Under the pieces are notes generated by a model. It worked only from the letters and a program-made list of their open reading frames with translations. It did not search any database and was not told the origin of the DNA. Positions 47,866 to 55,885 of a stretch of DNA of 64,000 nucleotides are shown here, in pieces (position 1 is the first letter of the stretch; each line of letters opens with the position of its first letter). Origin of the DNA: Paramixta manurensis (lineage in GTDB: Bacteria > Pseudomonadota > Gammaproteobacteria > Enterobacterales > Enterobacteriaceae); contig NZ_CP054212.1 of the NCBI RefSeq assembly GCF_013285385.1, positions 4,526,001 to 4,590,000 of the forward strand. The letters run 5' to 3'. A program made the position numbers and the translations under genes.

Positions 47866-48285
47866 ATGGCTATGACTTATCATCTGGATGTCGTCAGCGC
47901 AGAACAGCGTATGTTCAGCGGTGTGGTGCAAAAAATTCAGGTGTCAGGCAGCGAAGGCGAACTGGGGATTTACCCTGGCCATGCGCCGCTGCTCTCTGCC
48001 ATTAAACCTGGTATGATTCGTATCGTTAAACAGCACGGCGAAGAAGAGTATATTTATCTCTCTGGCGGCGTACTGGAAGTGCAGCCGGGTACGGTTACCG
48101 TACTGGCCGATACGGCAATTCGCGGTACCGATCTCGATGAAGCGCGCGCGCTGGAAGCAAAACGCAAAGCGGAAGAGCATATGAACAGCTCCCACGGCGA
48201 TGTGGATTTTGCTCAGGCCTCAGCAGAACTGGCGAAAGCTATTGCCAAGTTGCGCGTCATTGAATTGACGAAAAAAGCGATGTAA
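47866..48285 (+). CDS. atpC: AtpC, ATP synthase F1 subunit epsilon
   Basis: This 139-residue subunit has an N-terminal beta sandwich ([16 protein letters not shown] near residue 27) and a C-terminal helical pair that can inhibit ATP hydrolysis. It is the last gene of the atp operon. Confidence 0.97.
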   Translation: MAMTYHLDVVSAEQRMFSGVVQKIQVSGSEGELGIYPGHAPLLSAIKPGMIRIVKQHGEEEYIYLSGGVLEVQPGTVTVLADTAIRGTDLDEARALEAKRKAEEHMNSSHGDVDFAQASAELAKAIAKLRVIELTKKAM

Positions 48286-48303
48286 TTCAGGTCGTATGGA
48301 TGT

Positions 48304-48340
48304 AAAAAAGCCAGCCACATTATATATGGCTGGCTTTTTC
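48304..48340. terminator. atp operon terminator
   Basis: AAAAAAGCCAGCCA and TGGCTGGCTTTTT flank a nine-base loop. This strong, symmetric intrinsic terminator follows atpC and could also stop transcription coming from the minus-strand peptide gene beside it. Confidence 0.9.
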
Positions 48341-48379
48341 TTAGATTATCTAAAAATTAGAGGGCTTAGTTTTTGTTTC

Positions 48380-48685
48380 TTACATACCGGAGTTAAAGGT
48401 TAGACGATAGTCGCGAATCATCTCAGCTGCAGCGTCTTTACCATAAATTACACCTGTAACCATGCCAAATACTGGTCCTACGATAGCGCCAAGAATTGCC
48501 CCTACACCTTGTGCAATAATACCGCCTACACCATGTGATTTACTACCCGGGCCGCCGCCAATAATTAGACCTGTCGCTAATCCATCAATGAGGCCAAATA
48601 CTAAACCTTCGACTGCTTCACCAAAACTCTCAACATAACCACCGCTAACCTGCTGTACTTCGTATACGTTTAATTCTTTCATCAT
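48380..48685 (-). CDS. Microcin-like peptide precursor with double-glycine leader
   Basis: This 101-residue precursor begins MKELNVYEVQQVSGG (second ATG), a double-glycine leader close to those of class II microcins such as microcin V. Cleavage after GG would release a mature peptide of about 85 residues rich in glycine, alanine, isoleucine and valine, with GxxxG-like stretches (GGIIAQGVGAILGAIVGP) suited to inserting into membranes. Its promoter, AAGGA ribosome site and terminator are its own, and it is much more AT-rich than the atp and glm genes. No C39-peptidase exporter or clear immunity gene is in the window, so export would need a transporter elsewhere. A bacteriocin activity is inferred; a signalling peptide is the alternative. 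Confidence 0.7.
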   Translation of the reverse strand: MMKELNVYEVQQVSGGYVESFGEAVEGLVFGLIDGLATGLIIGGGPGSKSHGVGGIIAQGVGAILGAIVGPVFGMVTGVIYGKDAAAEMIRDYRLTFNSGM

Positions 48686-48758
48686 AATTTCCTTATTAAA
48701 GTTTTATTTACAGACCCTCTGTCTGTAGAGGAAATATTAAGAACTTTAGGTCATGATG

Positions 48759-48786
48759 CATATAGTAATTTCTTATAAAATGACAA
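48759..48786 (-). promoter_or_regulatory. Promoter of the microcin-like gene
   Basis: On the minus strand TTGTCA (48786-48781), a 16-base spacer and TATATG (48764-48759) are a good sigma-70 match in AT-rich DNA, giving a 5' leader of about 65 bases. The leader includes an ACAGA/TCTGT inverted repeat near 48711-48727. Confidence 0.65.
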
Positions 48787-48908
48787 GGTTAAATTCTTAA
48801 TTTTCTAAGTGAAATAACATGAGGCTTGGAGGAGTTTCTGACATTACGTGTAGATTTTTGAACGCTATCAGTGTCTAATTTATGGAAATTCTGGTGGTGA
48901 ATATCTTT

Positions 48909-50279
48909 ATGTCAAATAACCCAATGAGTGTGGTGATCCTTGCCGCTGGCAAGGGGACCCGCATGTATTCGGATCTTCCTAAAGTCCTGCATACGCTGGC
49001 AGGGAAACCCATGGTGCAACACGTTATCGATGCTGCAAAACACCTTGGCGCGCGTAAGGTGAATCTGGTCTATGGGCACGGTGGCGATCGGCTGAAATCG
49101 GTATTGAATGATGACTCACTGAATTGGGTGCTGCAGGCCGAACAGCTCGGTACTGGCCACGCGATGCAACAAGCGGCGCCGCATTTTGCCGATGATGAAG
49201 ATATTCTGATGCTGTATGGTGACGTGCCCCTTATTTCAGTCGAAACGCTGGAACGCCTGCGTGCCGTTAAGCCACAGGGTGGCATCGGGTTGCTAACAGT
49301 AATACTGGATAACCCGACCGGCTATGGTCGCATTGTGCGTCAGCAGGGCGAAGTGGTCGGGATTGTCGAGCAGAAAGACGCTAATCCTGAGCAACTGGCA
49401 ATTCAGGAAATTAACACCGGCATTCTGCTGGCCAACGGCGGCGATCTTAAGCACTGGCTAAGCAAACTGAACAATAACAACGCCCAGGGCGAATATTACA
49501 TTACCGATGTTATTGCCCTTGCCCACCAGCAGGGCCGCCACATTGCAACAGTCCATCCGACACGTAGCAGCGAAACCGAAGGGGTGAATAATCGTCTGCA
49601 ACTGGCAACCCTGGAGCGTGTTTATCAGGCCGAACAAGCAGAGAAATTGCTATTGGCTGGCGTTATGTTACGCGATCCGGCGCGTTTCGATTTGCGAGGT
49701 GAACTGCAACACGGTCGTGACGTGGAAATCGATACGAATGTGATTATCGAAGGCCGGGTCAAACTCGGTAACCGGGTTAAAATCGGTAGCGGCTGCGTGA
49801 TTAAGAACAGCGTAATTGGCGATGACTGTGAAATCAGCCCTTATACGGTGATGGAAGACGCCGATCTTTCTGACGCCTGTACCGTTGGCCCCTTCGCACG
49901 GCTGCGACCGGGGAGCGAATTGGCGGAAGGCGCCCATGTTGGCAACTTTGTCGAAATGAAAAAAGCCTCGCTTGGCAAAGGTTCGAAAGCCGGTCATCTC
50001 AGCTATTTGGGCGATGCTGAAATCGGGTCTGGAGTGAATATTGGCGCCGGTACCATCACCTGTAACTACGATGGCGCGAACAAATTTAAAACCATCATCG
50101 GTGATGATGTGTTTGTCGGTTCCGACACCCAACTGGTGGCGCCAGTTAGCGTTGCGAAAGGCGCGACGATTGCGGCTGGCACCACGGTTATGAAGGATAT
50201 TACCGACGCTGCTTTAGTTTATAACCGTAAAGAACAAAACCATAAAACTGGCTGGCAACGTCCGGTCAAAAAGAAATAA
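48909..50279 (+). CDS. glmU: GlmU, N-acetylglucosamine-1-phosphate uridyltransferase / glucosamine-1-phosphate acetyltransferase
   Basis: This 456-residue bifunctional enzyme makes UDP-GlcNAc for peptidoglycan and LPS. The N-terminal uridyltransferase shows [18 protein letters not shown] near residue 11. The C-terminal half is a left-handed beta helix of hexapeptide repeats with the acetyltransferase site ([11 protein letters not shown]). The ATG at 48909 matches the family start [14 protein letters not shown]; an in-frame ATG at 48882 is too far upstream. Confidence 0.96.
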   Translation: MSNNPMSVVILAAGKGTRMYSDLPKVLHTLAGKPMVQHVIDAAKHLGARKVNLVYGHGGDRLKSVLNDDSLNWVLQAEQLGTGHAMQQAAPHFADDEDILMLYGDVPLISVETLERLRAVKPQGGIGLLTVILDNPTGYGRIVRQQGEVVGIVEQKDANPEQLAIQEINTGILLANGGDLKHWLSKLNNNNAQGEYYITDVIALAHQQGRHIATVHPTRSSETEGVNNRLQLATLERVYQAEQAEKLLLAGVMLRDPARFDLRGELQHGRDVEIDTNVIIEGRVKLGNRVKIGSGCVIKNSVIGDDCEISPYTVMEDADLSDACTVGPFARLRPGSELAEGAHVGNFVEMKKASLGKGSKAGHLSYLGDAEIGSGVNIGAGTITCNYDGANKFKTIIGDDVFVGSDTQLVAPVSVAKGATIAAGTTVMKDITDAALVYNRKEQNHKTGWQRPVKKK

Positions 50280-50403
50280 CACCATAATAATCCCCACCTC
50301 TACACGGCTCGGGGAACCGGTTAATACCGGAATAATCAGGTCAGAAGACAATATGGATGGCGGTATTCTCTGAGAGAAACGCCATGGATTCAGGAATACA
50401 AAC

Positions 50404-52236
50404 ATGTGTGGAATTGTTGGCGCGGTCGCGCAACGTGATATCGCAGAAATTTTGCTGGAAGGTCTGCGCCGCCTGGAATATCGCGGGTATGACTCCGCGG
50501 GCTTGGCGGTAGTTGATCAACAGGGCCAGGTTACCCGCCTGCGCCGTCTTGGCAAGGTACAGAAACTGGCTGAAGCGGCGGATGAGCATCCGTTGGTTGG
50601 TGGTACCGGGATTGCCCATACCCGCTGGGCGACGCACGGTGAGCCGTCAGAGAAAAATGCGCATCCGCATATCTCCAGCCATATTATTGTGGTGCATAAC
50701 GGAATTATTGAGAACCATGAACCGCTGCGCGAACAACTGATTGCCCTTGGCTATCAGTTTGCTTCTGAAACCGATACCGAAGTTGTGGCGCACTTGGTTC
50801 ACCATGAGCAACAACAGCATGGCGGAACGTTGCGCGAGGTGGTTTTACGGGTTATTCCACAACTGCGCGGCGCGTATGGCATGGTCATTATGGATAGTCG
50901 CGATCCGTCGGTGCTGGTGGCCGCTCGTTCAGGCAGCCCGCTGGTGATTGGGCGCGGCGTCGGCGAAAATTTTATCGCCTCCGATCAATTAGCCTTGCTG
51001 CCGGTTACTCGCCGTTTTATCTATCTGGAAGAAGGCGATGTGGCGGAAGTGACGCGCCGCGAAGTTACGATTATCGATCGCGCGGGTCAGCCCGCGACGC
51101 GTAGCGAAATTGAATCCAGCGTGCAGTACGATGCCGGTGATAAAGGTGTTTATCGCCATTACATGCAAAAAGAGATTTATGAGCAACCGTTAGCGATTAA
51201 AAACACCTTAACCGGGCGCTTTAGCCACGGTGAAGTGGACCTTTCCGAACTGGGCGCAGAAGCCAATACATTACTGTCGCAGGTTGAACATATTCAGATT
51301 GTCGCCTGCGGAACGTCGTACAATTCCGGCCTGGTATCGCGCTACTGGTTTGAAGCCTTAGCCAACGTTCCTTGCGATGTGGAAATTGCCTCTGAGTTTC
51401 GTTACCGCAAATCGGCAGTACGTAAAAATAGCTTGCTGATTACCCTCTCTCAATCCGGGGAAACCGCCGATACGCTGGCGGCCCTGCGCTTATCGAAAGA
51501 GCTTGGCTATCTGGGTTCACTGGCGATTTGTAACGTTGCCGGCTCCTCGTTAGTGCGTGAGTCTGATTTAGCGCTAATGACCAAAGCCGGTACTGAAATC
51601 GGCGTGGCTTCCACTAAAGCGTTCACCACGCAACTGACGGTGTTGCTGATGCTGGTGGCGAAAATGAGCCGCCTGAAAGGTGCCAATCCACAGGTTGAAC
51701 ACGACATTGTTCATGCCCTACAGGCGTTACCGAGCCGCATTGAGCAAATGTTGGCGCAGGATAAGTTGATCGAAAGCCTGGCGGAAGATTTCTCTGATAA
51801 GCATCATGCGTTATTCCTTGGTCGCGGCGATCAGTATCCGATTGCGATGGAGGGGGCGCTGAAGCTGAAAGAGATTTCTTACATCCATGCAGAAGCTTAC
51901 GCGGCGGGCGAACTCAAACATGGCCCGTTAGCGCTGATTGATGCAGATATGCCGGTTATCGTAGTGGCGCCGAATAATGAACTGCTTGAGAAACTGAAAT
52001 CGAATATTGAAGAAGTACGCGCTCGCGGCGGTTTGTTGTATGTTTTTGCCGACCAGGATGCCGGGTTCAGCGATAGCGAAGGTATGCGTATCATTCCGTT
52101 GCCACACGTCGAAGAAGCGATCGCGCCGATATTTTATACCGTGCCGCTACAGTTGCTCTCCTATCATGTGGCGTTGATTAAAGGTACTGACGTCGATCAG
52201 CCGCGTAATCTGGCGAAATCGGTCACGGTAGAGTAG
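50404..52236 (+). CDS. glmS: GlmS, glutamine-fructose-6-phosphate aminotransferase
   Basis: This 610-residue enzyme makes glucosamine 6-phosphate. The N-terminal nucleophile is Cys2 (MCGIVGAV), the glutaminase domain covers about 1-240, and two SIS sugar-isomerase domains follow (CGTSYNSG near residue 301). The C-terminus [11 protein letters not shown] is the conserved sequence read by TnsD in Tn7 targeting. Confidence 0.97.
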   Translation: MCGIVGAVAQRDIAEILLEGLRRLEYRGYDSAGLAVVDQQGQVTRLRRLGKVQKLAEAADEHPLVGGTGIAHTRWATHGEPSEKNAHPHISSHIIVVHNGIIENHEPLREQLIALGYQFASETDTEVVAHLVHHEQQQHGGTLREVVLRVIPQLRGAYGMVIMDSRDPSVLVAARSGSPLVIGRGVGENFIASDQLALLPVTRRFIYLEEGDVAEVTRREVTIIDRAGQPATRSEIESSVQYDAGDKGVYRHYMQKEIYEQPLAIKNTLTGRFSHGEVDLSELGAEANTLLSQVEHIQIVACGTSYNSGLVSRYWFEALANVPCDVEIASEFRYRKSAVRKNSLLITLSQSGETADTLAALRLSKELGYLGSLAICNVAGSSLVRESDLALMTKAGTEIGVASTKAFTTQLTVLLMLVAKMSRLKGANPQVEHDIVHALQALPSRIEQMLAQDKLIESLAEDFSDKHHALFLGRGDQYPIAMEGALKLKEISYIHAEAYAAGELKHGPLALIDADMPVIVVAPNNELLEKLKSNIEEVRARGGLLYVFADQDAGFSDSEGMRIIPLPHVEEAIAPIFYTVPLQLLSYHVALIKGTDVDQPRNLAKSVTVE

Positions 52237-52265
52237 CCAACTCACCGGTGATAAAATCAAAATCC
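52190..52265 (+). other. Potential attTn7 site at the end of glmS
   Basis: The last codons of glmS (encoding [12 protein letters not shown]) form the conserved Tn7 TnsD-binding site, and insertion normally falls about 25 bases past the stop. E. coli has pstS beyond glmS; here an accessory region begins. I saw no Tn7 end sequences or tns genes, so occupancy by Tn7 is not supported. Confidence 0.5.
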
Positions 52266-52294
52266 GGCGCCTTATCGTAAGGTTGCCGGATTTG
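52259..52294 (+). terminator. glmS terminator hairpin
   Basis: AATCCGGC at 52261-52268 pairs with GCCGGATT at 52285-52292 just after glmS. The T tract is short but followed by further pyrimidines. Confidence 0.65.
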
Positions 52295-52295
52295 C

Positions 52296-52323
52296 TTGCA
52301 GTCTTTGGGTTCCTCTTTATACT
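52296..52323 (+). promoter_or_regulatory. Promoter of the fluoride operon
   Basis: TTGCAG (52296-52301), a 16-base spacer and TATACT (52318-52323) would start transcription near 52330, directly before the riboswitch aptamer. Confidence 0.65.
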
Positions 52324-52331
52324 AAAAAGAC

Positions 52332-52385
52332 AAGGTGATGGCGTTCCACCTTCCCCAACCGCCCCTTCAGGGCTGATGACGCCTG
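52332..52385 (+). ncRNA. Fluoride riboswitch (crcB motif)
   Basis: The sequence reproduces the fluoride aptamer: GGTGATGGCG at its 5' side and GCTGATGACGCC at its 3' side. The three expected helices are visible. GGCGT (52340-52344) pairs with ACGCC (52379-52383) as P1. GCCC (52361-52364) pairs with GGGC (52370-52373) across CTTCA. The pseudoknot pairs AAGGTG (52332-52337) with CACCTT (52347-52352). The RNA binds fluoride with Mg2+ and usually turns expression on. Enolase and pyrophosphatase, the best known fluoride-inhibited enzymes, are encoded downstream, which supports the call strongly. Confidence 0.93.
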
Positions 52386-52410
52386 ATATGACTCTTGATT
52401 TCCAGGAGAT

Positions 52411-52476
52411 ATGTCAGGCCGAATAAAATTCCCCCTCCGGCCCGCGTATTTCCCTTACCGGGGGGCACCTCTTTGA
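52411..52476 (+). CDS. Putative 21-residue leader ORF overlapping the pyrophosphatase start
   Basis: An ATG at 52411 with AGGAG at 52404-52408, rather close to the start, opens a 21-codon frame. Its TGA (52474-52476) overlaps the TTG start (52473-52475) of the pyrophosphatase gene. It spans a GC-rich stem (CCCC and CCGG with CCGGGGGG, about 52432-52467) that would hide the pyrophosphatase ribosome site. Translating ribosomes could open that stem and hand over at TTGA. Peptide production is not shown; this is a structural inference. Confidence 0.4.
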   Translation: MSGRIKFPLRPAYFPYRGAPL

Positions 52477-53375
52477 TACACGTTTTTGGTCATACCCATC
52501 CTGACAGCGATGCTATCTGCACTGCCGTGGTAGCCGCACATTGGCTCACGCTCCGTAACCATCCCGCTCGTGCCTGGCGGCTCGGTGAAGCGAATCGGGA
52601 AACGCGCTTTATTTTCGAGCAGGCCGGTATCCCTTTGCCAGAACGGCTAAATATTCCTCTTAAAAATGAACAGGTTTGGCTGGTTGACTTTACTGAGCCT
52701 GCTCAGGGGCCTCTCGACCTGCTGCAAAGTCAGATCCTGGGCATCATCGACCATCATCGCTTGGGCGGGTTAACCACACAGTTGCCGCCGGAGGTCTGGA
52801 TAAAACCGGTTGGCAGTAGCGCCACACTATTGTGGATGCTGATGGATACCGATGCCCGGCACTCCTTGCCGCCAACCCTCGCCATCCTGTTGTTGGGCGC
52901 GCTGCTCAGCGACACAGTCAATCTTCACTCACCGACCTCCACGGAGGACGACATTCGCATCGCCACCGAACTCAGCGTGGTGTCCGGTGTGAACCGTAAA
53001 TCTTTTGCGCGTGAACTACTGCGCGCCAAAACCGATATTGCTGACCAGTCAGCGGAGCAACTGCTGGATAAGGATCTCAAGGCCTTCGTCATCGCCGGGA
53101 TAGATGTGCGTATTGCTCAGCTTGAAGTGAGCTCGCAGCAGCAGATTGCTCCGCTTATTGATGACCTGCACGCTGCCATGATGGATATGGCAAGCCAAAC
53201 TGGCGCGGGACTGGTGGTGTTGATGCTTACCGACATCACAGATTGTTATTCCACGCTGTATTTCGCAGGACGGGAGAGCCGCAACATGGCTTCCTGCTCC
53301 GTACCGGGCATGCTCAGCAGAAAGAAACAGCTTCTGCCATGGCTTGAGGCCCACCTTAACCAGAGTCGGAGTTAA
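52473..53375 (+). CDS. ppaC: PpaC-type manganese-dependent inorganic pyrophosphatase (family II)
   Basis: This 300-residue DHH-superfamily enzyme hydrolyses pyrophosphate. Metal ligands are seen in GHTHPDSDAICTAV (H7, D11, D13), IIDHHRLGG and LLSDTVNLH, and the C-terminal DHHA2 domain has the substrate-binding SRKKQ. The frame is open upstream to a TTG at 52395, but family II enzymes begin just before the GHxxPDxD motif, so the TTG at 52473 is the best start. Manganese forms of this family are reported to be less fluoride-sensitive than the ordinary family I enzyme, which fits its place behind a fluoride riboswitch. It is the first gene of a four-gene operon. Confidence 0.92.
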   Translation: MIHVFGHTHPDSDAICTAVVAAHWLTLRNHPARAWRLGEANRETRFIFEQAGIPLPERLNIPLKNEQVWLVDFTEPAQGPLDLLQSQILGIIDHHRLGGLTTQLPPEVWIKPVGSSATLLWMLMDTDARHSLPPTLAILLLGALLSDTVNLHSPTSTEDDIRIATELSVVSGVNRKSFARELLRAKTDIADQSAEQLLDKDLKAFVIAGIDVRIAQLEVSSQQQIAPLIDDLHAAMMDMASQTGAGLVVLMLTDITDCYSTLYFAGRESRNMASCSVPGMLSRKKQLLPWLEAHLNQSRS

Positions 53376-53378
53376 ATC

Positions 53379-53804
53379 ATGAACAGTTACACGCATGCAC
53401 TGGTACTGGTACACGGTAAAGAGGATGGAAGCCTGCTGCTCGCCGGGGCGGTCGCGTTGGCGCAGCCGTTAAATATGAAAATCACACTTGCTCATATTAG
53501 CGATGACTACCGCGAAATGAATTATGTCTCAGATAGCCTGATGGACGATGCCGTTTCGGAAGAAGTTGTGAAAGCGAAAGCACTGCTGAGCGAACTGTCT
53601 GCCTCGACGGACCAGGCGGTAGATACCCGCCAACTGGTGACCATGAGGCGCTTTGAGGATGTAGAAAAATGCATTGCCGAACTCGGTATTGACCTCGTTA
53701 TTGCCGGACACCGTAACCGTCTAATGAGCGCTCTGACGTCCCGTTCGGCTGAATATATCAACCACCTAACCGTGGATGTTCTGATTAAACACATACATGA
53801 CTAA
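53379..53804 (+). CDS. UspA-like universal stress protein
   Basis: This 141-residue cytoplasmic protein has the Usp alpha/beta fold, with a C-terminal segment (IDLVIAGHRNRLMSALTSRSAEYINHLTVDVLI) resembling UspA more than the ATP-binding UspF/UspG type, since the G-x2-G-x9-G(S/T) motif is absent. It starts three bases after ppaC. Usp genes are known members of fluoride riboswitch regulons, but their job there is not established. Confidence 0.85.
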   Translation: MNSYTHALVLVHGKEDGSLLLAGAVALAQPLNMKITLAHISDDYREMNYVSDSLMDDAVSEEVVKAKALLSELSASTDQAVDTRQLVTMRRFEDVEKCIAELGIDLVIAGHRNRLMSALTSRSAEYINHLTVDVLIKHIHD

Positions 53805-53820
53805 GCCACAGGAGAAAACT

Positions 53821-55110
53821 ATGAGTTTCACACTGGACAAGGTGTACGCCCGCGAAATTCTTGACTCGCGAGGTAATCCCACCGTTGAAGTCGAGGTATC
53901 TACCCCTGACGAGCAGATGGCGCGTGCGTCAGTACCCTCTGGTGCCAGCACCGGTTCACGGGAGGCGGCAGAGCGGCGCGATGGCGATGCCGGACGCTAT
54001 GGCGGTAAAGGAGTGAAAAAGGCCGTTAACGCCGTAAATACCGAAATCGGTGAGGCCATTAGGGGAATCGACGTCCGAGAACAGCGCCATCTGGATAACC
54101 TAATGTTGGCGTTAGACGGCACAGAAAATAAAACCCGGCTCGGTGCTAACGCCATTCTGGCTGTGTCGCTGGCGGTCGCCCGGCTGGCAGCACAAGTCAT
54201 GCAACAACCGCTGTACCGCTATCTCGGTGGGCTGCGGGCTAATCTATTACCGGTACCTTGTATGAATATTATCAACGGCGGCGTGCATGCCCGTGGACAA
54301 GGGGCTGACTTTCAGGAGTTTATGATAGCGCCACACGGTGCGCCGACGTTGAGTGAAGCGGTACGGCAGGGTAGCGAGGTTTACCAGGCACTGCGTCAAA
54401 TACTGCTGGCGAAAAACCTCTCGGCGGCAGTGGGAGATGAAGGTGGGTTTGCGCCGACTGTTGCGTCCAACCGGGAGCCGCTTGAATTCATCGTTCAGGC
54501 GATTGAGAAGGCCGGTTATCGTCCAGGTGAGGATATCAGCATTTGTATGGATCCGGCATCAAGCGAGTTTTATCGGGACGGTAAGTATCATCTTCGCACC
54601 GAAAGCAGCGCACTGAGCGCCATTGAGATGACAGATTACTACGGTGAGTTAATGGACCAATTCCCTATCATACTGCTAGAGGATGGTCTGGCTGAAGATG
54701 ACTGGGACGGCTGGAAGCATCTTTATCAGCAACTTGGCAGCCGGGCAGAACTGGTGGGTGATGATCTGTTTGTCACCAACGTGAAGTACATCCGTCGTGG
54801 CATTGAAGAGAACCTCGCCAGCGCAGCGTTGATTAAGCTTAATCAGATTGGTTCGTTAAGTGAGACTTTTGACGCCGTTGCCCTCTGCCAACAACATGGC
54901 TGGGGAGCCTTCATTTCACATCGCAGCGGTGAGACCACGGATACCTTTATCGCCGATATGACTGTCGCCCTGCGTGCCGGGCACCTGAAAACCGGCGCGC
55001 CTTGTCGAGGGGAGCGTGTGGAAAAATATAATCAACTGATGAGAATTGAGCAGGCATTGGGAGAAGGCGCGCAGTATGCGGGCCTGCAGGCGTTTACTCG
55101 TCGCGGATAA
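53821..55110 (+). CDS. eno: Second enolase, fluoride-operon associated
   Basis: This 429-residue protein is a complete enolase converting 2-phosphoglycerate to phosphoenolpyruvate. All key residues are visible: SGASTGSREA near residue 41, the histidine in INGGVHA, the glutamates in FQEFMI and VGDEGG, the Mg ligands in ICMDPASSE, LLEDGL and VGDDLF, and the lysines in LIKLNQIG and HLKTGAP. The catalytic loop INGGVHARGQGADFQEF differs from the housekeeping INGGEHADNNVDIQEF. The ATG at 53821 follows AGGAGAA. The usual eno lies in pyrG-eno, so this is probably a paralogue, made when fluoride poisons enolase. Confidence 0.93.
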   Translation: MSFTLDKVYAREILDSRGNPTVEVEVSTPDEQMARASVPSGASTGSREAAERRDGDAGRYGGKGVKKAVNAVNTEIGEAIRGIDVREQRHLDNLMLALDGTENKTRLGANAILAVSLAVARLAAQVMQQPLYRYLGGLRANLLPVPCMNIINGGVHARGQGADFQEFMIAPHGAPTLSEAVRQGSEVYQALRQILLAKNLSAAVGDEGGFAPTVASNREPLEFIVQAIEKAGYRPGEDISICMDPASSEFYRDGKYHLRTESSALSAIEMTDYYGELMDQFPIILLEDGLAEDDWDGWKHLYQQLGSRAELVGDDLFVTNVKYIRRGIEENLASAALIKLNQIGSLSETFDAVALCQQHGWGAFISHRSGETTDTFIADMTVALRAGHLKTGAPCRGERVEKYNQLMRIEQALGEGAQYAGLQAFTRRG

Positions 55111-55159
55111 ACCGTCAATCGCCGGGCGAACCCAGCCTGGCAACATTTCGGGAATGAAA

Positions 55160-55852
55160 ATGGCACCCTCAAAGCTTGTTTTACTGCGCCATGGCGAAAG
55201 CGTATGGAACCTGGAAAACCGCTTTACCGGCTGGACCGACGTACCGTTGACCGAAAAGGGCCAGCGGGAAGCCGACAAAGCAGGCATTCTACTCAGAGAG
55301 GCCGGGTTATTGCCCGACTGTGTGAGTACTTCGCTGTTGGTTCGCTGTATTCATACCGTATGGCGAGTGCTGGATCAGCTTGATCGTAGTTGGTTGCCGG
55401 TGGATACAACCTGGCGGCTTAATGAACGCCATTATGGCGCGCTGCAAGGGCTTAACAAAGAGGAAACCGCCCGTCTAATGGGGGAGGATATCGTCAATCA
55501 ATGGAGAAAAAGCTTTCGGGGCATTCCCCCTGCCGATCCGGAGTCACCGGCTCGTCTTCATCAGGATGCGCGTTATCGGAATGTTGCGCTGCGTGATTTA
55601 CCCTCGACAGAAAGCCTGGAGATGACTATTCGTCGCGTGCTTCCCTGGTGGCGGCACGTAGTGGTGCCGCAACTTCAGAGTGGCAAAACCGTACTGATTG
55701 TTGCGCATCGTAATTCACTGCGCGCATTGATCATGTTTTTAAACGGGATGGATGAAGAAGCGGTCTCTCACCTTCATGTACCGACGGGAGTGCCGATGGT
55801 ATATGAAATGGAACAGGGAGGCTGGCGCCCATGTCGGGAGCCTCTGGCGTAA
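55160..55852 (+). CDS. gpmA: GpmA-like 2,3-bisphosphoglycerate-dependent phosphoglycerate mutase
   Basis: This 230-residue histidine phosphatase superfamily enzyme has the phosphohistidine motif LLRHGES (H11), NRFTGWTDVPLTEKG, LNERHYGALQGLNK and the second histidine in AHRNSLRAL (H183). It interconverts 3- and 2-phosphoglycerate, the step before enolase. It is about 20 residues shorter than E. coli GpmA at the C-terminus, and the usual HGNS is HRNS. I prefer the ATG at 55160 because GGGA lies six bases upstream and the start then aligns with MAxxKLVLxRHGES; a longer frame overlaps eno. Confidence 0.9.
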   Translation: MAPSKLVLLRHGESVWNLENRFTGWTDVPLTEKGQREADKAGILLREAGLLPDCVSTSLLVRCIHTVWRVLDQLDRSWLPVDTTWRLNERHYGALQGLNKEETARLMGEDIVNQWRKSFRGIPPADPESPARLHQDARYRNVALRDLPSTESLEMTIRRVLPWWRHVVVPQLQSGKTVLIVAHRNSLRALIMFLNGMDEEAVSHLHVPTGVPMVYEMEQGGWRPCREPLA

Positions 55853-55868
55853 GCCGGAGGCTTTTTTC
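55839..55868 (+). terminator. Terminator of the fluoride operon
   Basis: AGCCTCTGGC, a GTAA loop and GCCGGAGGCT followed by six T form an intrinsic terminator that overlaps the last codons of the phosphoglycerate mutase gene. It marks the operon end. Confidence 0.88.
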
Positions 55869-55885
55869 TTGCCATCCGATGATGA

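Noticed and set aside
52236..52300. Tn7 right or left end next to glmS
   Set aside because: The expected TGTGGGCGGACAA terminal sequence and TnsB-type repeats are not seen; the bases there form the glmS terminator.
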